Counted from the stretch's first letter, positions 34,871-46,841 are shown. The stretch: DNA of 64,000 nucleotides from Basidiobolus meristosporus CBS 931.73 (GCA_002104905.1 MCFE01000130.1:1-64000), one strand, 5' to 3'. Notes: generated by a model from the letters alone, not told the origin. Numbers and translations are program-made.

Positions 34871-36710
34871 ATTCTTCATAAGGGCTGAGCACCAATACAT
34901 CCAGCAATCTTGTGCTGGTAACCAAAAATCAATTCTATAATCTTTGAGGCATACCATTACCAAAGTTTGCACCCAGTATACCAACTGCCAAACACATTGT
35001 AAATCACCACATATCAGATTGGACTTGGCAAGAATAATGTATTTGATTCTTATCTCTGTGCCATATTTCAACATAACCATTGCATGACATATATTTGGCT
35101 ATACATCAGTATCAATCCATGGAAAATTGCATGTAGTTGTAATGTAGTCTGATGAAAGAAGGTGATATCCTTGGGATTGTACCTTCTGAAATATGTATGT
35201 ACTTTGCCTTACACCAAACCTGAAAGTGCCTAATTAGCAATTAGCATATTCTTGCGACCAACAAATGAGTTTAACCCACATCACAGTGCACTCTAGCTGC
35301 CTCGATTAAAATAAGTTGCCAACCAATCAAAGGCGCCAATGTGGTAAGGTTCTCAACACCTTTCATGTCACAACTCTGGCTGCACAATATAAAACAAGTT
35401 TAAACGCGTATCCAGCAATCTAACCAGGCCAGTGGAATACCGTAATCAGCCATACTAACAGATGAATGTGGTGGCGGTTAAGGTTGATACGCGCTCTTCA
35501 AAATAATTCCGTCAGTATGGACCGCTGAGTCATGTTTTTCAAATTCTGACAATGGCACGCTTGTGGACATTCGAATTCTCAGCCAGGTGTATTCTCCATA
35601 CAATCAAATATTCGGGATGTATGTTGTGTGCAAGCCCGGAACGTCACAGCATTTAGTTTAATGAGGCTTTGTCTCTGGCAGTGTAACGTTGGATGGCTTT
35701 GAAGAACATTGCCATTATCAAACTCCGCTCAAAGAGCAAACGAGCTTATCTATGTAGATTTTCATTACACTGTAATATTAAAAGAATTGGCCAACCAACA
35801 TGCAAAATAGAGCTCGCGTGAGATAGACAGCGAGGATATCGGATGAAATTCAGGAATACCTGTTCTGACGCTTCCTCACACTCCGGTTAGGCCAGCTAAT
35901 GGACTGCGTTGGGGTGAGGAAACCTATTTGAGTGATGTTTATGCGTCATGATTCATGGATCTCTCCCACCTATGAATAGTGAATTTGTGGCACCCAATTT
36001 CTGGTCAAACGATGACAGGTATCATGGATCCCGGATACCGGCCACTATCTGGTGATATCTACCAGAGTCTTATAATAACGAACGGATACCAGGAACATTG
36101 TTTGTTCTCAAATGCCATGGAAATTGATAGCAACCCGTGACATTGCACAGAGGATTTCTCCGAGCATGGAACCCCAGTAATGCCGCTGACTTATTTACCC
36201 AACATACCTAGATCGCTGATTTACCCGAGTTCACCGTTTCGTCATTGATGCTTGGAAATAGCCATTGGTTGCATCTCCTATGAAAATGGTCGCTTCCTCG
36301 ACCTATGAGTAAGATAAAGCTTAATCCTGATTAAGGGATTATCTAGCTATTTGTCACTCCACTTGCCAAAAACACATGACCCTTAGTAAGCATTCGGATT
36401 TAACTCTGTCATATTGTAATGCCCGTGTATTAGTAATTACTCATTTACCAATCCAGTATCCAAGCGTCCAGGATATGTCCTATTTTAATTCTTACCCTGG
36501 GTGGTGACGCACTCTAATTGGCCCCGGCCGCCATCCATAGTCCGAGTTTGTCAATAATGTAATGATTGAACAACTCCATGTATCTGCATTACTCTTGATA
36601 ACAACCTGGATGACCCCAATTTGTCAATCGAGTAACTGATAGTGCGCAAACGTCATCCAAGCTCAACTCTTTCTCGACTCCGAGTTACCTATGATGCGAC
36701 TATAAAACTC
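34871..36710. other. Intergenic between the repeat nest and GND1
   Basis: About 1.8 kb without an ORF of note apart from a motif-free one overlapping 34772-35080. Base composition returns to that of the unique regions by about 35300. I see no RNA gene. Confidence 0.45.
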
Positions 36711-36716
36711 ACATTA
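36711..36716 (+). promoter_or_regulatory. TATA box of GND1
   Basis: TATAAA lies 49-54 bp upstream of the start codon at 36765, consistent with strong expression of this pentose phosphate gene. Confidence 0.55.
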
Positions 36717-36764
36717 ACGTATGGATGTTCTTCAGCTACATTGTCAGTTTTACCACTCCAAAAT

Positions 36765-38426
36765 ATGTCTACCCAAGCTGTGTAAGTTGAGTTTAATCCC
36801 TCTCTACTAGCCCTGCATCTACACTCATATATTGTGAAGGTTGACTTTCCTCGACCTGCATGCTACGCAAATATTCATGCTAGTTTCTTTCTGGACATTG
36901 TACTAATTACTGTTATCCTTGGTAGTGCTGATATCGCTGTTATTGGCCTTGCCGTCATGGTTAGTTGTATTGATATGACCATCTTCTCCAGCCATTACTT
37001 ACCAATCGGCTTACTCTAGGGCCAAAACCTCATTCTCAACATGAATGACAACAACTTCGTCGTTTGTGCTTATAACAGAACCGTTTCCAAGGTGGACGAC
37101 TTCTTGGCTAACGAGGCTAAGGGAACCAACATCGTTGGCGCCCATAGCATCGAGGAGATGTGCAAGAAGTTGAAGAGACCCAGAAAAGTCATGTTGATGG
37201 TCAAGGCTGGCTCAGCTGTCGATGCCTTCATTGAGCAAATTCTCCCTTATCTTGAAGAAGGCGACATCATCATCGATGGTGGAAACTCCCACTTCCCTGA
37301 CACCATCCGTAGAACTAAGGAGCTCGAAGCCAAGGGTCTTTACTATGTCGGTGCTGGTGTATCTGGTGGTGAGGAGGGTGCCAGATATGGCCCATCCATC
37401 ATGCCTGGTGGTTCTATTCAAGCCTGGGAGCACGTAAAGCCCATTTTCCAAGCCATCTCAGCCAAGGTCGATGGCGAGCCATGCTGTGATTGGGTTGGTG
37501 GCACTGGTGCTGGTCACTACGTCAAGATGGTCCACAACGGTATCGAATATGGTGACATGCAACTTATTTGCGAAGCCTACCAAATTTTGAGGGATGGTCT
37601 TGGTCTCGATCACGATGAAATCGGTGATATCTTTGATGAGTGGAACAAGAGCGAGTTGGACTCCTACCTTGTTGAAATTACTCGTGATATCATGAAGTTC
37701 AAGGATACCGATGGTACCGCCTTGGTTGCCAAGATCAGAGACACCGCTGGACAGAAGGGTACCGGTAAGTGGACCGCTGTCTCCGCCCTCGATAACGGTA
37801 TGCCTGTCACCTTGATTGGTGAGGCTGTATTTGCCCGTTGCTTGTCTGCTTTGAAGGATGAGCGCCTCAGAGCCAGCAAGATTTTGGATGGCCCCAAGGA
37901 TGTCAAGTTCACCGGTGATAAGAAGGAGTTTGTTAAGCAACTTGGCCATGCTTTGTATGCCTCCAAGATCATCTCCTATGCCCAAGGATTCATGCTTTTG
38001 AGAGAAGCCGCTAAAGAAAACCAATGGGAGCTTAACTATGGCGGTATTGCTTTGATGTGGCGTGGTGGCTGTATCATCAGATCCGTCTTCCTCGGAGACA
38101 TCAGAAATGCTTACCAGAGTGACCCCAAGTTGGAATCTCTTCTCTTCGATCCCTTCTTCCAAAAGGCTCTCTCTCGCACCCACCAAGACTGGCGTGTAGT
38201 AATTTCCCAAGCCGTCCTGCTTGGTATCCCTACACCAGCCATCTCCACCGCTCTTGCTTTCTATGATGGCTATAGAACTGGTTACCTCCCCGCCAACTTA
38301 TTGCAAGCTCAACGTGATTACTTCGGTGCTCATACATACGAGCTTTTGGACAAGCCTGGTACCTATGTTCATACCAACTGGACTGGAAAGGGTGGTAATG
38401 TCAGTAGCTCCACCTACATTGTTTAA
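36765..38426 (+). CDS. GND1: 6-phosphogluconate dehydrogenase, decarboxylating, 3 exons
   Basis: Oxidises 6-phosphogluconate to ribulose 5-phosphate, CO2 and NADPH in the cytosolic oxidative pentose phosphate pathway. Exons 36765-36781 (17 nt), 36926-36959 (34 nt) and 37020-38426 give 485 residues, close to the normal length. The Rossmann motif is spread over all three exons (ADIAVIGLAVM, then GQNLILNMNDN). Exon 3 has VMLMVKAG, IDGGNSHFPDT, the signature IMPGGS, the catalytic Lys/Asn in GHYVKMVHNGIEYGDMQ and a C-terminal GTYVHTNWTGKGG. Codons are strongly biased to C-ending forms, as expected of a highly expressed gene. The ORF start at 37041 is not the real start. Confidence 0.97.
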
Positions 38427-38777
38427 TTCACTAGTTATATTTGTTTATCATACACCCATTGTTATTTTTGTATAAATATGAAAATAAACCGTAAGCTCAT
38501 CAGCACATCTTGCTACATCTTTGTTCGTCTCAATTGCATCACTGCATTTGATGTGTGCAATATTGAAGACCGCAGTAAAGACTTGCGAATCAAATGCAGG
38601 ACAGCCTAATACAAAACGGAAACCGTATCCGCAATTTTAATTGATGAGCAGGTAATTCGCTCAGCTGCTTTGTCATTATTCAGATTTATGCATCATGCTC
38701 AGTCATATACAATAAAATGTGGGCATCGAGTGGCAAACTGTACACTCCACTTTTTATCATACCTCCAATTGAGCCTA

Positions 38778-39503
38778 ATGAAGAATAGCAATTTTATGAA
38801 TATAGACATAGCGCGGTTGCGTAGAATTGTTCTAGACTCCCTCTTTATGTCTGATGTTGAAGGTGACTTCGAGTTTGACGATGAGACGCTCGACTTCATT
38901 ACCAACGAAGTAGTTGAGGCAAACATATTTACATCGCCTGGAGTAGATTTGACAAACGCTGATCTACCCTCTGTAATCAAACGAAAAGAGATACAAAGCC
39001 GATCCATAATATTGTCTCAGTTACTCTCTGATAAGCTGATATCTTTTGGTATATGCACTGATGAGGCCCAGAGTCACCTCTTTTGTCAGTCTATTGTTGA
39101 TAAGTGGTCCGACAACGACTTCTTAGCTGAACACATTGATAACAAAGAGCAAAACCTCGAAGAGACAAATCCTGAAGAAGAATCGATCCCACCCGGGCAT
39201 TGCTTACTCTGTGCAAGATGTATGCCGTTAACATTTCACCACTTAATTCCGAAAACCACTCATAAACAGATGCTTAAGAAGAAGATATATCCTAAGGAGC
39301 AGCTTGATAGTGGGATACTAATATGTCGACCTTGCCATTCCTCAGTTCATCGCTTAATAGATAACGACACACTTGCATTGCACTTCAACTCCTTAGACAA
39401 GCTTCTCGAAAACGAGGCTTTACAGAGGTGGATCAGATATGCAGAAAAACAACGCATTGTTAGTAAAGACCATGCAATACGGGGTCTCAAATACCGAAAG
39501 TAG
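38778..39503 (+). CDS. HNH-motif protein of unknown function
   Basis: Single frame of 241 residues from the ATG at 38778. The frame is open back to a TTG at 38670, and the ATGs at 38688 and 38799 are alternatives. The first half is acidic and helical. The C-terminal half carries an HNH-like zinc fold: CLLCARCMPLTFHHLIPK, then CRPCHSSVHRLIDN, with the CxxC, HH and CxxCH...H spacing of HNH nucleases. A conserved family of this architecture occurs in fungi and other eukaryotes without, to my knowledge, an assigned role. Nuclease activity is possible but not shown. AT-richer codon use than GND1 suggests low expression. Confidence 0.72.
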   Translation: MKNSNFMNIDIARLRRIVLDSLFMSDVEGDFEFDDETLDFITNEVVEANIFTSPGVDLTNADLPSVIKRKEIQSRSIILSQLLSDKLISFGICTDEAQSHLFCQSIVDKWSDNDFLAEHIDNKEQNLEETNPEEESIPPGHCLLCARCMPLTFHHLIPKTTHKQMLKKKIYPKEQLDSGILICRPCHSSVHRLIDNDTLALHFNSLDKLLENEALQRWIRYAEKQRIVSKDHAIRGLKYRK

Positions 39504-39790
39504 AGTCTTTTGATTACTGACTCCATAGTAAAGCCACTGCCACATATATACATACTTTGTGGTTGAAACTGTGAGCTGAATTGAATAATGAGAGGTTGTA
39601 TTATGGGTAAATGGCCCAATCGAATGGTTGTGTACATCAATATGATTGGTTCTTCTGATTCCAAATCAAGAATATGGAAGCCAATAAATCAACGAATGGC
39701 AGTTTCAGAAGCAACAGAGTAATAAATATTCATAACCCGTATAACATTCTTTCTCTTTCGACATTTCGATCTATTTGGCCGTTCTTTATA

Positions 39791-40110
39791 ATGGTTAGGA
39801 CACTTTCACATAAATCTTCGTTGCCAAATTGCGTTGATGGATGCAATGGTTATGAGAAACGATACTTGGCCCTTGACTAATTCTTGTTGTTTACAAAATG
39901 TAGCCTAAGCAAGTCCAAGACATCAAGAACTTCCTCGAAATCGCTCGCCGCAAGGACGCCAGGTCCGCTCGTATCAAGAAGAACGGCGCTGAAGTCAAAT
40001 TCAAGATTAGATGCTCCAAGTACCTTTACACCCTTGTTGTTGCTGATCTTGACAAAGCTGAGAAGCTCAAGCAATCTCTCCCTCCTTCTCTTACCGTTGC
40101 TGAGATCTAA
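39791..40110 (+). CDS. RPL38: 60S ribosomal protein eL38, 2 exons
   Basis: Component of the large ribosomal subunit. Exon 2 (39904-40110) encodes [18 protein letters not shown] through SLTVAEI, typical of eL38. No start codon lies in it. The only coding sequence in exon 1 is the ATG itself (39791-39793), followed by donor GTTAGG and a 110-nt intron with a GACTAAT branch-like site and TGTAG acceptor. The product is 69 residues, family length about 70. Codon use matches the highly expressed GND1. Confidence 0.93.
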
Positions 40111-40439
40111 ACTTTGCGAAATCTATTTTCAATAAACCGGAACGGTTTTCCTAGTACAACTTCTGGGTGAATCTAGATGAATAAATCCATATCGCCATGT
40201 TGCCAGTCTCTTCTTTAGTGTCTAGACGCTGTAGATAATCGTCATTGAGCGCAGCAGGCTTGTATTTTTAATAAATCCGTCACCTATGAGCCTGAGAATT
40301 CATCGGAATCAAGTGTATGAACCAATCCCCAAATTTGTTTCTCGATCTGTCGACCTTGATTATTTATTATGAGACCAGGTAAAATTTTGTGTTAGTATGC
40401 CATTCAGGAGCAGCACACTCACAGTAAGATTATACGAAC

Positions 40440-40777
40440 ATGGCCTTACCTGTTACCAGTGACGGTTACCTCGATGAGGCTGCTTTAGGGGAACTCTCCC
40501 TTCACCAAGAAGAAATAGATTCAGATTTGGAAGTGGATGTGCTTGAAGAGGAGACGGAGGATAGTGAAGATGATTATGATCTGGAGGCTGAGTGGGAAGA
40601 AAACATGAACCAGTTAAAGGTGCTGCTGACTGCTTTTGTGTTGCCCATAGTGGCCAGGATGGCTGGAAGGCGATTCTCATTTTGGAGTACGTAAATTTTG
40701 CCAATTAGTTTGTTATCAAGATCCTTTTCTATTTACTAACATATGTACTTGTAGTCTGGAGAAAAGTATTTGAGTAA
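40440..40777 (+). CDS. Small acidic protein with one C-terminal membrane-type helix
   Basis: Exons 40440-40686 and 40755-40777 give 89 residues. The first 60 are strongly acidic (EEEIDSDLEVDVLEEE-like composition). These are followed by a hydrophobic LLTAFVLPIVARMAG and a basic-aromatic end GRRFSFWIWRKVFE. The layout, an acidic cytosolic domain plus a short C-terminal anchor with flanking arginines, resembles small outer mitochondrial membrane proteins such as fungal Mim2. That assignment is a guess from architecture only. Confidence 0.68.
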
Positions 40778-41463
40778 ATCTCGTGGCCATTTTAAGCTGC
40801 TCACCATCGGAAGAGATCCAAGCAGTGTCCCTTCGATTTACATCTTGTAGTGCAGCTTGGTGCGTTTCCTTTTCCCTTCTGTGGTATAATCCGATTTATA
40901 CATCGTGATTCTTAAACACCTATACAGACGTTTTATATACAGCATAATATCCCTTGGTGTACAGCCTGTCATGTTCTATACCAATTCATTAAAACTATTT
41001 AGTTTGGGCCTAAATCTCCTGGACAATGTACGAAGTATCCGTACAGTTCTTATAATTGCGTTTGGCTTAAGCTAATATTCTTGTTATGGCGAATTACAGT
41101 GTAAAAGGTGCTTGGAATTAAAATTCAATTGAATACTGTTTGTCAATGCTCAAGCTTTGATTATCAGTTACATGAATGATATGTTTGTATACACTCTCAG
41201 ACCGTCTTGCTAAACCAGAATATTGCAATTATTGCTTTTCATAAATCCGTGCTGTAAGTGATTGACAAATGGTAGATTTCATCAATCGAATAGGATTAGC
41301 ATTTACACACGAATGGTGTATGCCTAGAATACTTGTCAATTTAACTAGAGGTTTAATCACTTCTGGTTTCAAACATCCATTTTATTAGCCGCAGCCATAC
41401 TACAATTTATAACTTCTGCAACTCAACTGACCAATTAGATTCTACTCGAAAACGGTAGTCTCT
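40778..41463. other. Intergenic, nothing recognised
   Basis: AT-rich, no ORF of note. Presumably the 3' UTR of the small acidic protein gene and the FIGNL1 promoter. Confidence 0.5.
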
Positions 41464-44400
41464 ATGAATAATAAACAAAGCTTAACCGCGGGTTCCAATA
41501 ATGATGGTTTCTTGACCATGAATCCAATGGACACAAGCAAATTGCATTTATTTCAGAAGAATCTCTTCGCAGCAGAGAAATTAACTTCTAACGAGAGTAG
41601 CGATGTCACTCCAGATCACCAAAGAAAGGCCTCCTCTCGTGTCAGAGCCGCTTTAAATTTAGTTGACGCCGAGCTTCTAAACACCAACGTAAATATCCAG
41701 ACTCGAAGCGAGGCAAAATCCCTCGTCTGTAAAATGTTAAGCACATATTCGGAGCTAATGATTGCACGGGATTTTCAAGCCTGTCCGATTGCACAAAAGA
41801 TCGAGCAAAATTTGCAGAGAAAACGAGAACGTAAAGGGTTTTTCAGTAAAATTCACGAAGCAAAATCGACTTTAACACCTGATGCAATGAAAAAACTAGT
41901 ACCGTTTCGTGCTCCATACGCTTTGCCTTGGATTGCTTTATCAATTCTCTGTACTTTTCTAGGTTTGCATTCCTGGGCTACCTGAGCTTGCACCTTTGGA
42001 TATTACCGTCTTGCAGAAAACCATACAGAATCAAGTTCCGAAAACATCATCAATCAATACCTTCAATTCGAGTCTCAAGCCAGTTGTATCCCAAGCACCC
42101 AGCACTACGTTTCAAACAAATCCAACTTATCGTAATGTCCGGCCTACAAACAACTTGACCGTACCACAAACGGACAATTTCCAATTTCATCCTGAGGAGT
42201 CGCAACCAACTGTCCCTTATATTACGGCTGGCAATAGAGATAATACGTTCGATAGGTATGATTTTTTCTGTTAGCTCAATGGCTTTACTTATTTACGTTC
42301 CTGCCACACAGAGTGCAGAACCGGTTTACTTCTAACGTAAACATCGACGTAACTGCAAATAGTAGATATCAAAAAAAGACGTTTGATACCGTAGATCGGT
42401 TTGATTCACTGCCATCGAGGCATTCAAATGGAGGCGGACACATCAAAAGGGTATAAGCGAGAGATTTGGCCATATCTAGTATACCTACTAAAGCTATTTC
42501 CAACAGAAGTGCTTTGACTCTAGCGATAATTCTGATGGAGAAATTGACCGCACTAGTGAGTTCGTTACGGCCAAACAACAATTGGTAACATTGCATTTAT
42601 AGGCGTGGATCTGAGAAGTATCGTACTTACCGCACATATATACAGATCGTTGAAAATCAAAAGAAGCAGAATTCGAATTTTCGTGGGCAGCCAGCGTCAA
42701 CTAGAGGTGGACTCAATCAAAACACGGCTATCCCTCGCAAAAAAGCACTTGGAACTTCGGGTAAACGTGGGAAGTTTATCACGCCATTCAACAATAGAAA
42801 CAAGACCGAGGAGGAGGAAGATGAGCAATTTCGTTCCGATTTTCGGTACTTTCATGGACATTTGCTATTCCGACGATGTATATACTAACTTCATCCACAG
42901 GATTTACAACCTTAACAACAACAATGTTAATCGTAAATCTAATTCTGGAGGAAATGGAGTCAACAAGGATTCTAAAGCTGATCCAGAGGAGCCAGTTGAC
43001 GAGCGTCTAAAAAATATCGAGCCTCGTATGATCGAAATGATCATGAACGAAGTATGTAAACTTCATTGTATTCGTAATGTTTCCATGATGCCTGAAAACT
43101 AACATGACCAGATTATGGACCGCTCATTATCCATTACTTGGGAGGATATAGCAGGATTGGAACACGCGAAGAATACGATTAAAGAAATCGTGGTTTGGCC
43201 TATGCTTCGCCCGTATGTTCTTCTATTAGCATTGATGCCTACGTAGCATAGATTGTTGAAACAATTGAATTTGTATTAGAGATATTTTTACTGGTCTGCG
43301 TGGCCCACCCAAAGGTAAGCTCCACCTATCCACGAACTAATGTATTGGTGGCTCACCATTTGAACATAGGACTTCTTTTATTTGGTCCACCCGGAACCGG
43401 TTGGTGTTGTGCATGTTTCGTTAACAGCTTCGCATTATTTACATTGATCGTTTACAGGGAAAACTCTGATCGGAAAGTGCATTGCAAGGTATTTATTGAT
43501 TTTATGTCCCATCGTTTGCCTGTGTTCTAACCTAGGCGCTCAAGTCAATCTGGCGCTACTTTTTTCAGCATTAGGTAAATCGGCCTCATTGGGGACTCTA
43601 AAATTCTCATGCTAACGTGCGCCACTTCGATTCTAGTTCTTCCTCATTAACCTCCAAATGGGTTGGTGAAGGGGAGAAAATGGTAAAATTTCAATTACTG
43701 AAGCATGATGGCATATCCAAAATTAAGTGTGTTCCCATAGGTTAGGGCCTTATTTGCGGTTGCAAGATGCCATCAGCCTGCCGTAATATTTATCGATGAG
43801 GTAGGTAGATTAGCTTGGCGTTGGTTTCTGCAACCGAAGATATTAATATTCATCAGATCGATTCATTGTTGACTCAACGCACTGATGGTGAAGTGGAAGC
43901 CTCTCGGAGAATTAAAACAGAGTTTCTGATTCAATTTGTGAGTTGGCATATATGTGTACCGCAAATCTTGGTGCTTATCTTTGTTTTCTAGGATGGATGT
44001 GGTACTACAGCTGATGAAGATAGGATCTTAATAGTTGGTAATTGTCTTCGTATGGGAATATTCAGGGACTTGTATATTTATAAGTTCAATAGGTGCAACC
44101 AATAGACCTCAAGAGATCGACGAAGCGGCTCGTTAGTGTATTTATTAATCATACTTTATGGATACAAATATTCATATTGTTAGGATATAATAGGACGTCG
44201 TTTTCGAAAGCGTCTTTATATTCCGCTTCCTGAATCCGCTGGAAGATATACTATTGTGAAGAACTTATTGAAGAAGCAAAAGAACTCCTTGACCGAGGCA
44301 GATATTCAGGAGATTTGCAGACTCACTGATGGGTATTCGGGGTCTGATATGGATGGATTATGTCGAGAGGCTGCACTGGGACCAATCCGATCAATTGGAG

Positions 44401-44546
44401 ATATTTGCAACATCTCGGCTGATGATGTACGACCGGTCACCTTCCAGGACTTCATGGATGCATTAACTCAGGTCCGAGCTAGTGTTAGCGATAAAGATCT
44501 AGAGATGTACCTTCAATGGAACTCTGAATACGGTAGCTTAAGTTAG
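41464..44546 (+). CDS. FIGNL1: Fidgetin-like protein 1, AAA ATPase, 17 exons
   Basis: Meiotic-clade AAA ATPase; in animals and plants FIGNL1 acts with recombinase in homologous recombination. Exons: 41464-41898, 41963-42255, 42312-42450, 42507-42584, 42616-42845, 42901-43051, 43112-43212, 43280-43314, 43370-43399, 43458-43488, 43545-43574, 43637-43682, 43741-43800, 43857-43937, 43992-44037, 44093-44131 and 44194-44546, total 725 residues with all phases agreeing. Family marks are [48 protein letters not shown], Walker A GPPGTGKT (split over exons 9 and 10), [18 protein letters not shown], Walker [28 protein letters not shown] and the C-terminal [13 protein letters not shown]. Exons 8-12 are only 30-46 nt each. 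The intron 42585-42615 is 31 nt and is the weakest joint. Confidence 0.93.
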
Positions 44547-45389
44547 ACAGCTACGGAGCCACCACTGCCCACTGAAGCCCTGTGCTTCTAGGGTAGAGCA
44601 TTTTATACATGAACTTTTGTTTCCAGAAAACTTCGGACAAAGAGTAAGACCTTGTGATATTTAATATTAATCCTCACCTTCCAGTTCAACGCATTCATGA
44701 TCGCAGTTGCATCGTATTCACTACGCAAATGTAATGTTTCTTGTAATCATATATTTACCATGAATTTCTATTCCCTTTTTCCTGTATGTAATCATGATCG
44801 GCCTAATAAATCAATCGACGTTCGTATAATAGTCACGAACCTGAGCCGTTGAACGCGTACACGACCACCACAGTTGTGATACCAGACGCAGCCAATGCTT
44901 TAGCAAATTTCATTTTGCTAGCCAGACCACTTTTGCCCCAAAGTGCTCTTAGATAAGGTTGGTCCAAGGAAACAATGGCAAGTGCCCATTAAAGGTAGCC
45001 GAGAAGATTCACATCACTGATCCCAGCTTTGACGCAGCAGAACGGCCCTGCGCTATATCACTTATCAACGATAACCTTGGTTATATCGTGGATATCAGGC
45101 AGCCACTTCAACGGTCAACGCCAACATCATGAAGTCATCAAGGGTTGCATTTAGGAGTTGGAAAATATGATTATTGAATTTTAGGAAACGAGGGCTAGTC
45201 ATGGTAGGAAAGAAGATGGCCCCATTTCAGAACTCAAGAATACGGTTGAGGGAATCATGTGCACGGGCGATGAAACTGGGAACTAGATGAAGCTAGAGAG
45301 ATATTCTTCAAATCCTTCACCCCCTTTCTCCAATAATGTTTGCAAGGATTACTGAGATGATCAGCTTGTTGTTGATGAGGGCAGGTCTA
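44547..45389. other. Convergent intergenic region with possible minus-strand small gene or pseudogene
   Basis: Between the ends of FIGNL1 (plus) and HAP5 (minus). On minus, 44938-44833 reads ALWGKSGLASKMKFAKALAA followed by a hydrophobic SGITTVVVVYAF and a stop, which looks like the end of a small single-pass, mitochondrial-type protein. Upstream pieces (for example 45057-45022) could join by an intron ending CTAAG, but I find no start codon in a consistent frame. It is therefore unidentified and possibly broken. Confidence 0.35.
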
Positions 45390-46527
45390 TCATGGTTCCT
45401 GTGGGGTAGCTTGAGTTTGGGTTTGTGGGGAGTACGTTCCCTGATTACCAGGAGGTCGAAGCCCGTATTGCTGTGTCTGCTGCTGCATCTGCTGCAACTG
45501 AAGTTGGTATTGCTGCAGTTGCTCTTGGGTGAACTAAGCGCAAGAATGAGTGGCGATTCAACTCTGAACAGTCATTTTGTTGGTGCTAACCTGTTGATAA
45601 TAGGTAGGGTCTATTACGCGTTGATCTACGGCGACGTTCTGAATACATGTGCGTTAGGTAGGTGAGGAAAACAAATGGGTAAAGTTGAGGCTCACGGTCG
45701 GGTATTGCGATAGTCCAGCGGCTTGGTAGTAAGCAGTATACGCACTTGGATCGTAGATTTCAGGCTACAGTGTTCATTGAAGTTGGTGTTCAGTATATCC
45801 TAATCAGGGACATAGCTATGGCTTACCTCTTCTTTGGCTCTCTTTACCTTAGAACTATCCTCTCGCGGTACAATATCAATCAGAAAGTCGAATTGGTCTG
45901 ACTTGCTGACGGCACTCGCGACGTCACTTCGCTGCAGAGTTCTACGCTTGTTCTCTTCCGCATGCATCCAAGCACGCATGGTGATTTCGGTGATGAAGAT
46001 CTCGCAGGCCTTGGAGAACAGAATAGGTGCCTATACCAGTAACAAAGTTAATATACCCAACTCTGGAGTCGGTATGGCACTGACACTGGGTAACAATACC
46101 TCTGCGCTGATCATCTGGGAAAACAAGCTGAGGTGAGCAAAGATAGAAAACCAACGGAAAGAGGTGGACCAACCTTAACATCCTCGTCCGTCTTCATAAC
46201 TTTTTTTATTCGGGCCAAAGGTAAGGGGTGGAGTTTGAAATCGGATTCATATGATTCCGCCAAGGAAACCTGGTTAGCCCAGAACGATTGCAAAAACTGG
46301 TCCTGTTGCGAGAGTTGTCCTGCAGTCGTTTGAGCTTGCGCTTGCGTCTGTTGTGTGGGGGTTTGAGCTTGCCCATATGACCCGGTTTGATCTAAACTCT
46401 GGTTAACGACAGGCGTCATCTGTTGTTGGTATGCTACCTGGCTGGCGGGTGAAGTTGAAAGTGGTAGTGATGGCGGTGGAGTTAACGAGTTCATTTGACT
46501 ATTGGTAGATGACTGTGAGTCTGGCAT
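45390..46527 (-). CDS. HAP5: CCAAT-binding factor subunit HAP5 / NF-YC, 6 exons
   Basis: Histone-fold subunit of the CCAAT-binding complex. Exons in transcript order: 46527-46174, 46114-46100, 46030-45827, 45764-45696, 45638-45591, 45533-45390, giving 277 residues. The N-terminus is Ser/Pro/Gln rich. The histone fold starts with [17 protein letters not shown], continues with MISAE encoded wholly by a 15-nt exon 2, then [31 protein letters not shown] and [12 protein letters not shown]. The tail is glutamine rich ([13 protein letters not shown]). The open frame extends a little above the ATG at 46527 only through a GTG. Its partners HAP2 and HAP3 are not in this window. Confidence 0.95.
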
Positions 46528-46841
46528 TAAAGATAGGATTTGGTCGGATTGGATGCGACAAAATTCCACGGGCTGCTGTTAGAGTTCAAATCCCAACCAA
46601 ACGAATTTGTTGCGTCTTTTAGTAACTTATCGGAACTCCCGTTTTAAGCAATCGCCTGATCCCAGAAAGTGGTTACATCATGTAGCATCAAATCAGACCA
46701 ATGGTGACCGTGTACACCACCACATTCTCATGGCGTTCAGTCAGATTTCTAAGCCTTCAGATCAATGGCATCCATGTCTCCGATGCAGACATGCTGGAAC
46801 ATTTTCCAGTGGCAGGTAGGCCGACTAGATCATGTAATGAA

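Noticed and set aside
37458-38210. 250-codon minus-strand ORF inside GND1
   Set aside because: Antisense shadow of a strongly codon-biased gene; no motif.
46575-46600. GAGTTCAAATCCC, considered as a tRNA B box
   Set aside because: No T-stem pairing around it and no acceptor stem or A box at the right distance.
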